A stretch of 40,793 bases of DNA, taken from Thoreauomyces humboldtii (Eukaryota > Chytridiomycota > Chytridiomycetes > Spizellomycetales > Powellomycetaceae). Made by a program: the position numbers and the translations under genes. Below are positions 21,631 through 32,371 of this stretch, piece after piece. The DNA is taken from positions 1-40,793 of the forward strand of contig JADGJA010000111.1 in assembly GCA_027596035.1 (NCBI GenBank), in the 5' to 3' direction. Numbering within the stretch: the stretch's first letter is position 1; each line of letters starts with the position of its first letter. The notes below the pieces were generated by a model, which was not told the origin of the DNA, did no database searches, and saw only the letters and a list, made by a program, of their open reading frames with translations.

Positions 21631-22166
21631 GGTCGACGAGGGATCACTTCAGATGCTGTGTTGGGGTTCGTCGTGACTTGCTTCAGAAGCGGTGGGAGTC
21701 TATGCAGGGATGCTCCGTTGGATTGTCGAGGCAGAGCGTGGGAAAGGAACCACGACAACGGGAACTGGACTGCGCTCGCTGGTTCTCGTTTTCTTTGTTT
21801 TTTTTTGCTGCACGTTGCTCTTTCAAAGGCTCCTGGGGGAACTGTGTCTTTCGCGACACGCACCCCTTCAGTACATTAGCATCGTACTACAATACTGTGG
21901 AGGATATAGACTGGAGAGGCAAAGGGTCCAGCACCCGTCCCACAGCCCATTAGCGTAGTCCCCTTATCCATTTATGTAGTCTGCTCGTCTTCCGCTCGCC
22001 TCCCTTCGCCGACTCCGACACTGACAGGGTGTCCGACATTTAACATTCATCACCCTCCCTCCTGGCAGCACTCGGACTGGCCTAACCCTTTCAACCATCA
22101 TTTCCTGTCATCATTTCGTCCGACGACCCATCTTTGCCCGCTGCACCGCGGCCACAAACCACAGCG
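21631..22166. promoter_or_regulatory. Divergent promoter region uS13m / S6 kinase
   Basis: This 536 bp interval includes pyrimidine-rich stretches just upstream of the kinase start (about 21965-22130), common in fungal promoters. No clear operator or gene is visible. Confidence 0.4.
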
Positions 22167-23940
22167 ATGCCGTCAAAACTCTGGCGTAAGCGTGCCATCG
22201 AAAACAGTGCCGTTCATGTCAAACTGAACGGCAGTGGTGGAGGCGATGATCCATCGGAGGCTCGGATTGTTGCCGAGAGGTCTGGAGTCCGAGCAGGGAG
22301 CGCCCAGCCGACTGACGATGACGGAATCGCTGCCGAAGACGAGGAGCAGGAGGAGGAGGAAGAACCTCACGAAGCCGTGTTCGCGTTCGACGTCGACGAG
22401 GTCTTTGTGGATTCCGTGGGAAGCGAGGACACAGCCTCCAACAGCGAGGATCTAGACTCGGACTGTGAGTGGAAATCAAAAAAAAAAACTTGTATTCTCG
22501 GCCACGTACGGGCATCTGGGCTTATCCGGCTCTTCATGGTGGTTTTCTGCAGGTTCCTCTGGAACGGCTTTCCGCATCCGTACCAAACGCAACCATGGCC
22601 CCACGAAACTCAAAGCGGGCCTAATAGCTACCGACTCTACCATCGAGATGGTCGGTCCCGGGGCGTTCGGGTGCGATGCAGCCCCGGGATCCGCGATCGA
22701 TTCGGCTCCGGGAACCCCTACATCGCTTCGAGTGTCCTTTGCCGAACCCGCCGACGTGTCGCAGGTTCTCCCTATTCATGATTTCATTGCTCCGGTAGAT
22801 CCTGCGGCCACTCCGTCTGCCGTACGAAAGGTGGGACTCGCTGACTTTCAGGTCATGAGCGTGATCGGGAAAGGTGCCTACGGCAAAGTGTTTCTGGTCC
22901 GGAAGAACCCGAACGCTCGTAGCAACAGCAGCAGTTCCCTTGATGCAAATGTCACGGGCGTATCCGTCAAACCCGATCTGTACGCCATGAAGGTTTTGAA
23001 AAAGGCTAGCATTGTTCTCCACGGAAAAGACGCCGAGAACACGAAGAACGAGCGCGGCATCCTGGAGGACGTTCGACATCCCTTTATCGTCACCCTCCAT
23101 TACGCATTCCAAACCGACGCGAAATTATACCTCCTCCTCAGCTACGCGTCTGGTGGCGAGCTCTTCTCCTACCTTGCGAGGGAGAAGATGTTCTCAGAGG
23201 ACGTTGCAGGCTTCTACGTGGCCGAACTTCTCCTCGCTCTCGAGCATCTCCACGGTTTAGGCATCATCTACCGAGATCTCAAACCCGAGAACGTTCTCCT
23301 CGGAGCCGACGGCCACGTTCTTCTCACGGACTTTGGACTCTCAAAGGTGGCGCTGGACGCCAGGACGGTCTGCGGTACCATAGAGTTTATGGCACCCGAG
23401 GTTTTGGACGATCGTCGGACCGAGGGATACGACAAGGCCGTCGACTTCTGGTCCTTGGGCGTCATGCTCTTCGACATGCTCACGGGGTCACCTCCCTTCA
23501 CCGGTCAGAACCGGAAGAAGATCATGGACGGCATCATGAAGAAGAAGATCGTGTGGCCAAAGTACATGACGTCCTACGCCAGGGACCTCTGCAACAAGCT
23601 CCTGCAGAAGAACCCGACCAAACGACTTGGTACCGGACCCCGCGGTGCCGACGAGGCCAAGAAGCATAGCTTCTTCCGCAAGATGGACTGGAAGAAGCTG
23701 GCGGCCAAGGAGGTGGTGCCGCCGCTCGTTCCCGTGTTTGCGGACCCGGAAGATACCAGTCACTTCGACGAGTGCTTCACCTCCATGCCCATGGAATCGC
23801 CGGGAGACGTGTTGGCCCACGTCGGCGGTGGAGGCAACGGTGGACCGGGCGCCGGAATCACGGGAACGTCGCTCGCTCCCGAAGATCCTCTGTATCATTT
23901 TCCTGGATTCAGCTACGTGGCTGAGTCGCTCTACCTTTGA
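22167..23940 (+). CDS. p70 S6 kinase-type AGC kinase with TOS-like motif
   Basis: Two exons: 22167-22464 and 22553-23940; 561 residues. The acidic N-terminus has FDVDEVF (22386-22406) followed by SVGSEDTASNSEDLDSD, closely resembling the TOR-signalling motif (FDIDL) and acidic tract of animal S6K. The kinase domain starts near residue 200: GKGAYGKV, YAMKVLKK, YRDLKPENVLL, TDFGLSK, activation loop RTVCGTIEFMAPE with the PDK1-site Thr. The AGC C-tail ends in the hydrophobic motif FPGFSY followed by VAESLYL, equivalent to the TORC1-phosphorylated site. Both TORC1 inputs are therefore present, making this a likely genuine S6K rather than an Sck/PKA relative. Its role would be control of translation and growth. 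A candidate polyadenylation signal lies at 24094. Confidence 0.9.
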
Positions 23941-24093
23941 GCCCCTGCTCCGCCGCTCCGATCAACCTTCCTTTGTGTAAATACCCTTTTGTTCTGTTCT
24001 TTAATGAGACATTCTGTGCCGCTGCGCTTCCGGAACTGATATTTAAGGTCGCAGAGACACCGTTCGTCTCCATTCAGATCAAAGCAAAACAAA

Positions 24094-24099
24094 AATAAA
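24094..24099 (+). terminator. Candidate poly(A) signal AATAAA of the S6 kinase gene
   Basis: The hexamer lies 154 bp after the stop codon in an A-rich stretch, 70 bp before the end of the converging dehydrogenase gene. Confidence 0.35.
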
Positions 24100-24168
24100 C
24101 GCGCAAACCCGAGATGGCACGCGACTCGATCTATCTAATGGGTCTCGGCTACATCCAACAACATGCCT

Positions 24169-25411
24169 TTACTTCTTGGGCGGGTAAGTGTAGGTGTAGA
24201 ATCCCTTGTCCGTCTTTTTGCCTGCAGATATCGGTAAATGGGTTCAATGATCAGACGGTTCATCTTTCTCCTCTTTCAAACGATGCGGACTTACCCAACC
24301 ATCCCGCGTCCACGTATTTAGTGAGCAGAGGCGCCGGGCGGTACTTGTCATCGCCGAGCTGGGTGTGAAGGACCTTCATGATAGCGAGGCAAGTGTCGAG
24401 TCCGATGAAATCGGCCAAGGTAAGGGGTCCCATAGGAGTGTTCGTGCCGAGCTTCATGGTCGCATCAATGTCCTCTCGGGTGGCAATGCCCTGCAAAGCA
24501 TCAACCAGTCTTGTCAGGAAGGCAGATAAACGAAACAATCGAATCGGCAAGTATCCTCACATCCTGTAACACGAAGATGGCCTCGTTGATGTAGGGCATC
24601 AGGATTCGGTTGGCGATGAATCCAGGCATGTCACCGGACTGCGTGGTAGTCTTCCCCATGGCGTGAGCCAGAGCCAAGGTAGCGGTAAGAGTGTCCGGGG
24701 ACGTGGCGAGTCCCGGGATGATCTCGACGAGCTTCATGACGGGGACGGGGTTCATGAAGTGCATTCCGATGACCTGCTCCGGTCGCTTCGTCGCGGCCGC
24801 GATCTTCGTGATGGAGATGGACGACGTGTTGGAAGCGAGGATGGCGTGCTTGGGAGTGATCCTGCAGAGGTTGGCGAAGAGTTCCCGCTTGATGACCGGG
24901 TTCTCCGTGATGGCCTCGATGGCGATGTCAACGTCCTTGAAGTCATTGATGTCGGATGTCACGCTGATGCGACCTCGAATCTCCTTTGCCTCCTCCTCGG
25001 TGATCTTGCCCTTCAGCACGTCTTTCTTCAAGAGCACGTCTGTGACACCCAAACATGTGTGAGCCCTCCCTGCAGCAGCCAAGAGGTCTCGTCGATGGGT
25101 CACGGTCACCCACCGACAAACTTCAACCCTCGGTCAACCTGAGCCTTGTTGGAGTCCAAAAGCAGGACGGGAAGCTTCGCAATGTTCGCGGCCACGAGTC
25201 CAATGCCCATTCCCATCTGTCCCGCACCCACGACTCCCACGCGCTTGATCGTCGTCGTGCTGTTGAATCGCACCTGGTAAAAACATAAATTTTAGGTCAT
25301 GGAACAGACATGAAAGGAAACAAATCACTTCAAAAGACGTACTGCGACTCGCAAAGAGGCTGCGCTCGAGCACCGGCTGGCCATGGCGGCGTTACGTAGA
25401 ATTGGAAGCAT
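24169..25411 (-). CDS. Mitochondrial 3-hydroxyacyl-CoA dehydrogenase (HADH-type)
   Basis: Five exons on the minus strand: 25411-25343, 25273-25114, 25039-24561, 24490-24295, 24221-24169; 318 residues, usual size for the short-chain enzyme. The leader [20 protein letters not shown] followed by RVAVRF is Arg/Ser-rich without acids, as in mitochondrial targeting sequences. The NAD site is [14 protein letters not shown], the catalytic His lies in [17 protein letters not shown], and [20 protein letters not shown] and [16 protein letters not shown] are family blocks. It oxidises L-3-hydroxyacyl-CoA in beta-oxidation; close relatives are called 3-hydroxybutyryl-CoA dehydrogenase and chain-length preference cannot be read here. 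A second Met at 25384 is a possible start lacking the first nine residues. Confidence 0.92.
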
Positions 25412-26281
25412 GGTCTTGACTCGTCAAGTGTCGGTGAGCTTTGGTTGTGGAATGAAGATGGCCGAAGAAGGAGCGGGAACAACACCAGCGACCTCCGGAG
25501 ACTTCCGACGCCTCCTCCACTTCCGACTTCTGCCGAAACACACCGTACCAGCTAACTGCTGTATGTTGCCCGTATACCAGACACCGACAATTCTTTACAT
25601 TTCCTAACGCCAAGTGAAATTCTCGCTGGAGGAGAGGCGGTCAGAAACACTTGGACTCACCTCGCATTTCATGCGATGCTTTCTGCGGCACTCTTCCGGG
25701 ACTGTCAAATGCTTATGCCGCTCTTGCATGCAGCCCTTTCGATAGAACCGTGAACATCCTACCACACTCCTATGGCTAAGTTTCGTATCGCGCCTGGGCC
25801 TAGGTCCAGTAGGGAATCTCGGCGGGAAGAGCTCGCCGGAAAACTGGAATTCTCATGCATGTCAATCCGGATGTGAATGGAAGCTATAGAGCGCTATGTG
25901 CGCTGCTGTACCGCGACCATACCTGACGAAAGGTCCCTGGTATCGTCGCTCACCGACCACACAAGCCATTAAAACTTGTTTTGCCTCACTGGGCACTTTA
26001 ACTACGCCTTTCCTTTGAACGTTTGCCTTGAGCAAGCAAAGGACCATGTACAATCATGAAACATTGAAAGTAAACTATGAACAGAACGAAAGACAATAGG
26101 GGACTCGAACGACTACGGCAATAGGGAAACGGTAGCGGTGAGGCAAAACGAGGACTAAAATATACAATATCCTATGGCGGTAAGGCTCATCGATGGGGAG
26201 AAGACGACTGGGTCCTGGGCTCCAGTTCCAAAGAGCGTGCATACGATTGCTGGATGTTCACGAATGTTCGTCAATGGTCTG
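25412..26281. other. 870-bp intergenic stretch without recognised gene
   Basis: It lies between the HADH start and the RasGEF stop, both on the minus strand, so it holds the HADH promoter and RasGEF 3' end. Open frames on either strand are short (under 80 codons) and look like chance. A GGACTCGAAC string near 26101 resembles a tRNA T-arm on the minus strand but no cloverleaf forms. Confidence 0.5.
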
Positions 26282-29200
26282 TCAGATGCGAATAGTTGTC
26301 AGCGCTCGATCAGCACGCACCTCTTCGGTCATGACAGGTTGACTCAAAATGAGCGTGGTAATGTATGGGTTTCGCACGGCATCATAGGGTCTGCAGGCAG
26401 AAGGGAAAGGCGAGGGTCAGAATGTTCAGACTCAGCGATCCACGAGCCAGTCGCTGAAGCACATACACAGCCTGGAAATTTTGGATCATGAGGATAACAT
26501 CACCCATCAGTAGAAACTTTGGTAGGTTGATTGAGCCGTCCCTGCGCTTGTCCTTGTTTTCATCAATGTAAACGAGATCTCTCAGAAACACTCCCCTAGA
26601 AGGTAGTTAGTAATACGTCAGAGGCTCCTCATCACACAAAGCTCTTACAAATAAGGTATACATGGCAACCCGCTCATACGCAGGGCTTTCCGATACAATG
26701 CGAACGAGCGATCCGAGCTCATAAGCTTCTCGAGTGCCTGATGGTTACGATAGCTCTGGCGATCCTGAAGAAACTTTCTCGTCTGTCGAAGCCGAAGTAT
26801 GGCACCACTATTGATGCCGGCCAATACTGCCATGAGGGTATTGTAGTTGTTGCTGTTGCGGAGGACCTGGGCGATCTTCATGAACTTGCCCAAAACCTGA
26901 GCGCGCGTTTTGACCTTGCGTTGAGCAAGAATGCGAGTCGTTACCCTGCAAGCATGAAAGTGTAAGCCAAAGCGCATACTTATTGAATGCGACCGACAAC
27001 CCCGTACCAAGACGAGATGAAGTTGAAATGACCGATGCTGGCTGCAACGGAAGCGGCGTGTTGACCCTTATAAGCCCGACTCCAGATGTGCTGTAAGAGA
27101 TCCCGCGGCTGCGTAATACAGCATAATCAGCAGGAAGCGGCTCGTGACGTAATATTAACAGAAGATGCGCACACAAGGGAGTCAAAGACAATACCTTAAT
27201 CTTGCGGAATATCTCGCTTTCAAGAATGTTCAGTTGCTTGGCAATGTCCTCGTTGTCCAGCTCCAAGAACGATATCGCAGGGGTCGCATTCGAGACTCCG
27301 ATGCCCCTCATGCTGCTCGAATCAGTCCCATCAGAGTGCGATGACGCACTCGTGACGTTCGAAATGCCGGAACGACGATCCAGCGACCTTGCTGAAAACG
27401 TTTCATGGTGGTGCTGCCCATCAACCACGAGATCCTCCGCAGAATTAATTTTGGTACTGGATGAAGACCTGGAGGCCACAGATCGCGCGCGCCGTTGATC
27501 CCCCGGCTGACCGCCATCGATGGATCCCGAGCGAAGGCCCGAAGACAGCGGTGTAGTTGCCGAGTCTGGAGACTTTGCTGAATCAGTCAGATCTGCTATA
27601 CCCCAGTCAGACATATCGCGCTCAGCCTCGGTCGGCGGTTCTCGGAACACCAGGCTCCCCAGCTTCTGACAGACTGCCGCGTACGCGGGCCGCGACGAGC
27701 AGATCTCAAGGAACACATGCATCGTGAACCGCATGATATCAGAGTGGAAATCGCACCAATAATCGGTGCACCAGTGAATAAGCACGTTGCACACTCTGAA
27801 AATGAGCTGAAGGTCAGTGGTCCGGCAGGGAACCTCGAGCGCTCGCGCACTAACCGCAGTTGCACAGCATTGATTGGTCCTCCCCGAGATGAAGCTTCCT
27901 CGTCCCTGTCGCCGTGAGCATCGAATCGATCCATGAGGCGGTCCAGAAGCTCGCTCGGTCGCATAAACTTTCGGTAAATCATTAAGAAAACTTTCATAAA
28001 CTCCACATCTGGACGTAAGAGATTGCGTTTAGCGCCAGAGTCGAATACGAAGCAAACTGAAAATGCATACCGGAAGCGTGTGGTGAAGTAAGTCGCTCGA
28101 TCAGCTCGTCTAGCGAGAATCCCAATCGACCGGTTCCAGAGCTTGCGGATATAAGACTGGATGCGGGACACACATTAATCGATGCCAATCAGGCCCATCT
28201 ATCTTCCAGAGATTTGATTACCTCAGCGTGTTTTCTTCTGAGGCGGTAGACAAGTGCTTCCAGTCCTTGGACCCAAAGCCTTCGTAGGCATTGAAGAACT
28301 GCTCGTCATTCCGTGGATGGTTCGAATACTCCAGCTCAGACTCATTATTTTGTGAGCCAGTTGCGATCAGCACAGGTGTCTCTGATATCTGTAAAGAGTC
28401 GGTCCGCTCAGGGTTCACCCGCGGTTTACGAAGCTCCTCCAGCTCTCGCCCATGAATCAAAGATTCCGAGTCTGCGGCTTCATTCTCGTCTGCTCCGGAA
28501 TCTGGATGTAGATGTGGCATGGGATAGATACTGGCGTCGTGCAGCGACGTCACCGATCGGCGATAATCAACCCCCGGTCGTACGGAACCAAACTGAGACT
28601 TTGAGGAGGCTGAAGACTCGCGCAGCTTCTGAATCTGGGTTCGAAGCATGTCGTACTTCAGATCAGAGTCACCTTCCATGGGCCCATCCTCGGCGGCAGC
28701 TGCATAACGGATTTCAGGGAAAGCTCGGTTTGCTAGACTTTTATTGGTCGTACCTCTTCTGATCAGAATCTGAGAAGCCACTTCCCGTAGCACCGTCAGA
28801 AGGTCGCCATCGAGGTCCGCAGACTCCCAGGGCACTTCGGCGAACTTCACATTGAAGACGCCAGCCAATTTTGCGCCCAGCTCGAATTCCACTTCTCGCA
28901 TCCCGCCAGGGAGTTGCCATCCGATAAGCGCAGTAGGAAGATGGTTGTCGGCAGCTGAATGATCGCAAAACGTCGGGGTCAGCTGAAGATGACGAATGAA
29001 ACGTCCTGCTACTATATGAGCCTGTACACACCGAGGAGATCCAGCATCTCAAGGAAGGAGGTCCGTTCAGCAACATCGTAAGAGAGAACCACGCCGTCGG
29101 CGTTCGTTGCGATCTGTGCGCTCCAAAAGTCAGGAAACTGTCCGGCGCCTATAGCCTGCAATAAAGTAGAGATACCTCTGCTCCAGTCGCTTCCGAGTGC

Positions 29201-29594
29201 TCGAGAAGGTGAATGCAGAGGAAGCACAGCTCGTTCGGAAGAAACAGCCGGATCGTAGGCCAATCCTTGTTCACACAATCTACATAACCACTAATTTAGC
29301 AACTGCCCATGAACTCTCTTCTGCTTGCCCGAGCACTCACGAAGACATGTGAACGAATGCGTGGTTTGAAGTCCAGTAAGCTGCCTTGCAATTTCTGCTG
29401 CACGCAAATTGCGCGAGCCCACGAGGTCTACGGTTAAGGCAACTGTGTCTCCCTGGTTCTTTGATGGTCTCGCTGCTTTAGATCCGCTCGCCACGGCGTC
29501 CTGCTAGGGCGTACAAGGTGAGTTTAGAAAGCTGGGACCGTGAGAAACATTAGCCGTCTACCTGCGCTTTCGCTGCACTAGCGGCCGAGAGCAT
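26282..29594 (-). CDS. RasGEF (CDC25 type) with degenerate Ras-like N-terminal domain
   Basis: Eleven exons on the minus strand: 29594-29562, 29500-29341, 29265-29032, 28954-28222, 28156-28071, 28008-27855, 27795-27195, 27108-27008, 26945-26649, 26595-26467, 26390-26282; 878 residues, all joins in frame. The catalytic domain (about 600-878) shows FNFISSWVTTRILAQ, VLGKFMKIAQVLRNSNNYNT, LMAVLAGINSGAILRL, GLPCIPYLGVFLRDLVYIDE and LPKFLLMGDVILMIQNFQAV; the REM (RasGEFN) domain near 395-450 has LDELIERLTSP and VEFMKVFLMIYRKFM. The first ~220 residues resemble a Ras fold (GVVLSYDVAERTSFLEM; FELGAKLAGVFNVKFAEV) but lack a P-loop lysine and the NKxD box. The exon 2-3 junction relies on an AAG acceptor. 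It should activate a Ras/Rap-type GTPase at membranes. Confidence 0.85.
29501..29506 (-). other. NAGNAG tandem splice acceptor in the RasGEF gene
   Basis: On the minus strand the first intron ends TAGCAG. Use of the first AG adds one Gln (AKAQ-Q-DAV), use of the second gives AKAQ-DAV. Both keep frame. Confidence 0.5.
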
Positions 29595-29788
29595 CTCCGG
29601 ACTTCTAAGAATTACGAGATTCTTGGGGCGTGCTGGTCCCTAGCAGCCTCGTTCGTGCTGTTCGTGTAGTCCTAGGCGTTAGTTTCGAAACCCCTCCTCA
29701 GCGGTGGTGCAAGGTAGAAATTCTGAATGCGTGCAGGGAGCACCGAGTACCCGGATTCACAAATTGTGGTACCGGTGGTACGGTACTA

Positions 29789-29803
29789 CATGTACAGTAC
29801 ATG
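29789..29803. repeat. Perfect 7-bp inverted repeat CATGTAC-A-GTACATG
   Basis: It lies in the 228-bp gap upstream of the RasGEF gene, in a run rich in GTAC/GGTAC steps (29770-29803). It shares TGTACAGTAC with the dyad near 16743. Confidence 0.35.
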
Positions 29804-29822
29804 AACCGTGTATTATTCCGAT

Positions 29823-30476
29823 TCATAATACTTTGACCTTCCGGGCGTCGTAGCACGCTGGGAAAGCCCACCATGACCCGCGTGAACTGGCGGAGCAGCC
29901 ATACATGCAACGGGTCGGTCTTACAAGATGCAGACTTAATCCTTGCCGAGTCCGCGACAATCTTGGCGACTTTAGTATCGAGTTTGTTACAAGCTCGCCT
30001 TGTAAGCCGTTACCGAAATTTCCCAGTTCCTTCTTTGAATGGACTTCAAACACAATGGGGTACATTCCCAGGCGACTTGAAGTCAAAGCAATGGCGCGAC
30101 CAGCAATGCCTGAGCCGATTATAAGTGGCCGCAAAAGCCTCGTGCTGACCGCGAGCATGATTCCTACAACGAGTAGATTTGATGGCTTGTCTGCTGTAAC
30201 GAACTTGTCCGGGAATCCGTCAACAATGCTGACGTTTATATGGTCATCCTGGGCATTGCGCCCTCCGCAGCTGGCTCGTAACATGTCGGCCTTTTCGTTG
30301 ATTGCGGCAAACGGCATGTTGCCGCTGCAGCACTTCGCTCTCGAAAACGCTACGTTCGGTCCTGAAAGCCTCATGCACCCATCCGCCCAGTAACAAGCCT
30401 TCTTTCTCCCGCCCACACGGTCAGCAAAGAGAGAGGCGCATGGCGGGAGGCGTCGGAAACAATGGCAGCCAGGCAA
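29823..30476 (-). pseudogene. Fragment of an FAD-dependent oxidoreductase
   Basis: An open frame of 217 codons. Only its middle is recognisable: from Met at 30158, residues RPLIIGSGIAGRAIALTSSR then LGMYPIVFE form an FAD/NAD-binding beta-alpha-beta unit with GxGxxG and the closing Glu, as in salicylate-hydroxylase-type monooxygenases. Nothing after GNFGNGLQ resembles the rest of that family, and only ~230 bp separate the frame's end from the RasGEF start, so the missing ~350 residues cannot fit. The upstream part (30476-30160) is not recognisable. I read it as a decayed or truncated gene remnant; a small functional gene is the less likely alternative. Confidence 0.45.
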
Positions 30477-30655
30477 ATGAAGAGGGCTTGCCCAAAGTCC
30501 TGGAAGATCGTGGAGTTCATTAGTTCGCGGTTGCTTGTGCGGGTTCGGTTGGCACGGTCTACGCTTTATTTACAGCATCCGCCCTCGCCATGTGCCATGC
30601 CCCATCTATGGTTACTACATCAAAATCTATCTCAAGATCCGCTTTCCAAAACCCT

Positions 30656-32143
30656 TCATCGATCTTCATCAGGGTGCCTCGGCAACTCCATCACTTCGTC
30701 ATCCTCATCACTTGTCAACCCCTCCAACTCGGACTTCGGATCACCAGACTCCATTTCCACGTCTGAAAGGTTTGTGTGCATTGGGAGACAGGGGCTCATG
30801 CGACCACTCCGCAAAGGTGACGTGCGCTCGAAGGGCTCCGGCGATGCGAGCAGGACAGAACGATCTTGCGGTGCGTCCGCGTCTTTCTCGGGAGGAACAA
30901 CGTCAATGCGGGGCAGGAGGTGATCTGATGAAGAACTCGGCCGCAAAAGACTGCCTTGCTTCAGATGTGGATCATCATGATCTGGCAAATCGGACAAGAC
31001 CGCGCGATCCCCCGCGGCGTCCTGGTCCCGAATCAGCGAATGAAGGTCAATTTCCTGCGATCCGAGCGCATGAGGTTCTTCAGGGTGTGAGAATTTCTCG
31101 GTCAACGTGTTTGCGCTTGAAAACTCTACAGGTTCGACCATAGCAGGACTCGTGTCGCTTTCCCGTGAAGCATGGTCGTTCGAGAGTTCTTGCGATTGCG
31201 GGATGTCTTTCAAGGATGTGCTGTTCGAGCCAGCGGCGAGAGTTTCGCCAACAGAGGAGCTATGAGGCGCATCGTCAGAAAACTCGGTCCGTGTGTCGTG
31301 CGGAGTGATTTTGCGGTTGTCGGAAGGTTGCTTCCTAAACTTGTACTGGTCTCGTGCCGTTCGAATCCTTTCCTCTAGCGTAGTACAACGGTCGACAAGA
31401 GCCAATATCGTCGACGACTTGACGGAATGGAGGGTGTTGCTTCCTTCATTTCCAGTGAGAGGCGCCTCTTGCGGAACAGAAATCTCGGCATCAACCCTCA
31501 AATCCCGAAGTTCGTCTCGCGCGTGTTGCAGCTCCGTCTCCAGCGCGACCTTGTTCTCCACCTCCTCCTCCAAGAACGTGACCCGTTCTTCAAAAGCGTG
31601 GCACTTATGCTGAAGATCCTCCGCAGTCGACGTGGCCACGCGGCTAGACTGAGACAGCTCGGCGTTCTCGATCTCGAGATTCCGGATTTGTTCCTTCATA
31701 TGCAAGTCGGACGTCCGCAGTTGTTCAAGCTCAAGCTCGAGGGCGTTGAACTGCGAGCGGGACTCCGCTTGTTGCGTGACGAGCTTTGTCTGCATGAATC
31801 AGGAGGGTTCGTTCATTGGATCCTCCAAGCCATCCGATTATTGCTTCTCCTGAGCGTCGAACCTTGAGGTCCGTGTTCTCCTGACTCAGCTTCTTGTTGA
31901 GGGCGTGAACCTCCTCCAGTTCCAGTTCGAGCTCGGCCTCGAGCTCCTTGGAGTCCTTTTGAAACTCCTCTAGCTCCAGCCTGCATTCTTCGAGTTCCTG
32001 CCGGGTGGTGTGAAGGAGCTCCTGTAGCTGAGGATCCGTGGCGCTGGTTGGCAAGGCACGACGGTGAATGAGAACCGAGTTCGTTTGTGGGGGCTTACAA
32101 AGCGCACAGGCAGAAGTTCTGACTACTACCTTTCAGATGCCAT
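30656..32143 (-). CDS. NudE/NDE1-type dynein-LIS1 regulator
   Basis: Three exons on the minus strand: 32143-32130 (14 nt, coding MASE plus two bases), 32043-31863, 31789-30656; 442 residues. The N-terminal coiled coil (about residues 10-170) contains LEEFQKDSKELEAELELELE, the LIS1/dynein-binding stretch typical of NudE/NDEL1 (EFQxxSxELEAELE), followed by ENAELSQSSRVATSTAEDLQ and FEERVTFLEEEVENK, matching NDE1's long helix. The C-terminal half is acidic, Ser/Pro-rich and probably disordered. NudE proteins tether LIS1 to cytoplasmic dynein and act in nuclear migration and spindle function. The tiny first exon is inferred: the joined ATG exon gives MASESATDPQLQELL in frame, whereas no ATG precedes the coiled coil in exon 2. 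Confidence 0.85.
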
Positions 32144-32371
32144 TGATGAGGATGAGAGGGATGCTCGTAATAGGAGCCCTTCGTCGCTCTTCCTACCTAC
32201 GTGGTCGAAGTCTATCCGTGGTCGAAGGTCTATCAGAGGCTGGACGCGTGCCTGAGGATTTTTGCCGCCGCCTCTTGGCCGCTTCTCCCTTTTCCCTGTG
32301 ACTCATCACTTGGACGAAAAGACCCCCTTGGGCAATGGGACGGGCGGGAAGCAGGGGTGAGGTGAAGGACT

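Noticed and set aside
26095..26170. tRNA-like T-arm string (GTTCGAGTC on the minus strand)
   Set aside because: The flanking bases do not pair into a T-stem and no D-arm, anticodon arm or acceptor stem can be drawn.
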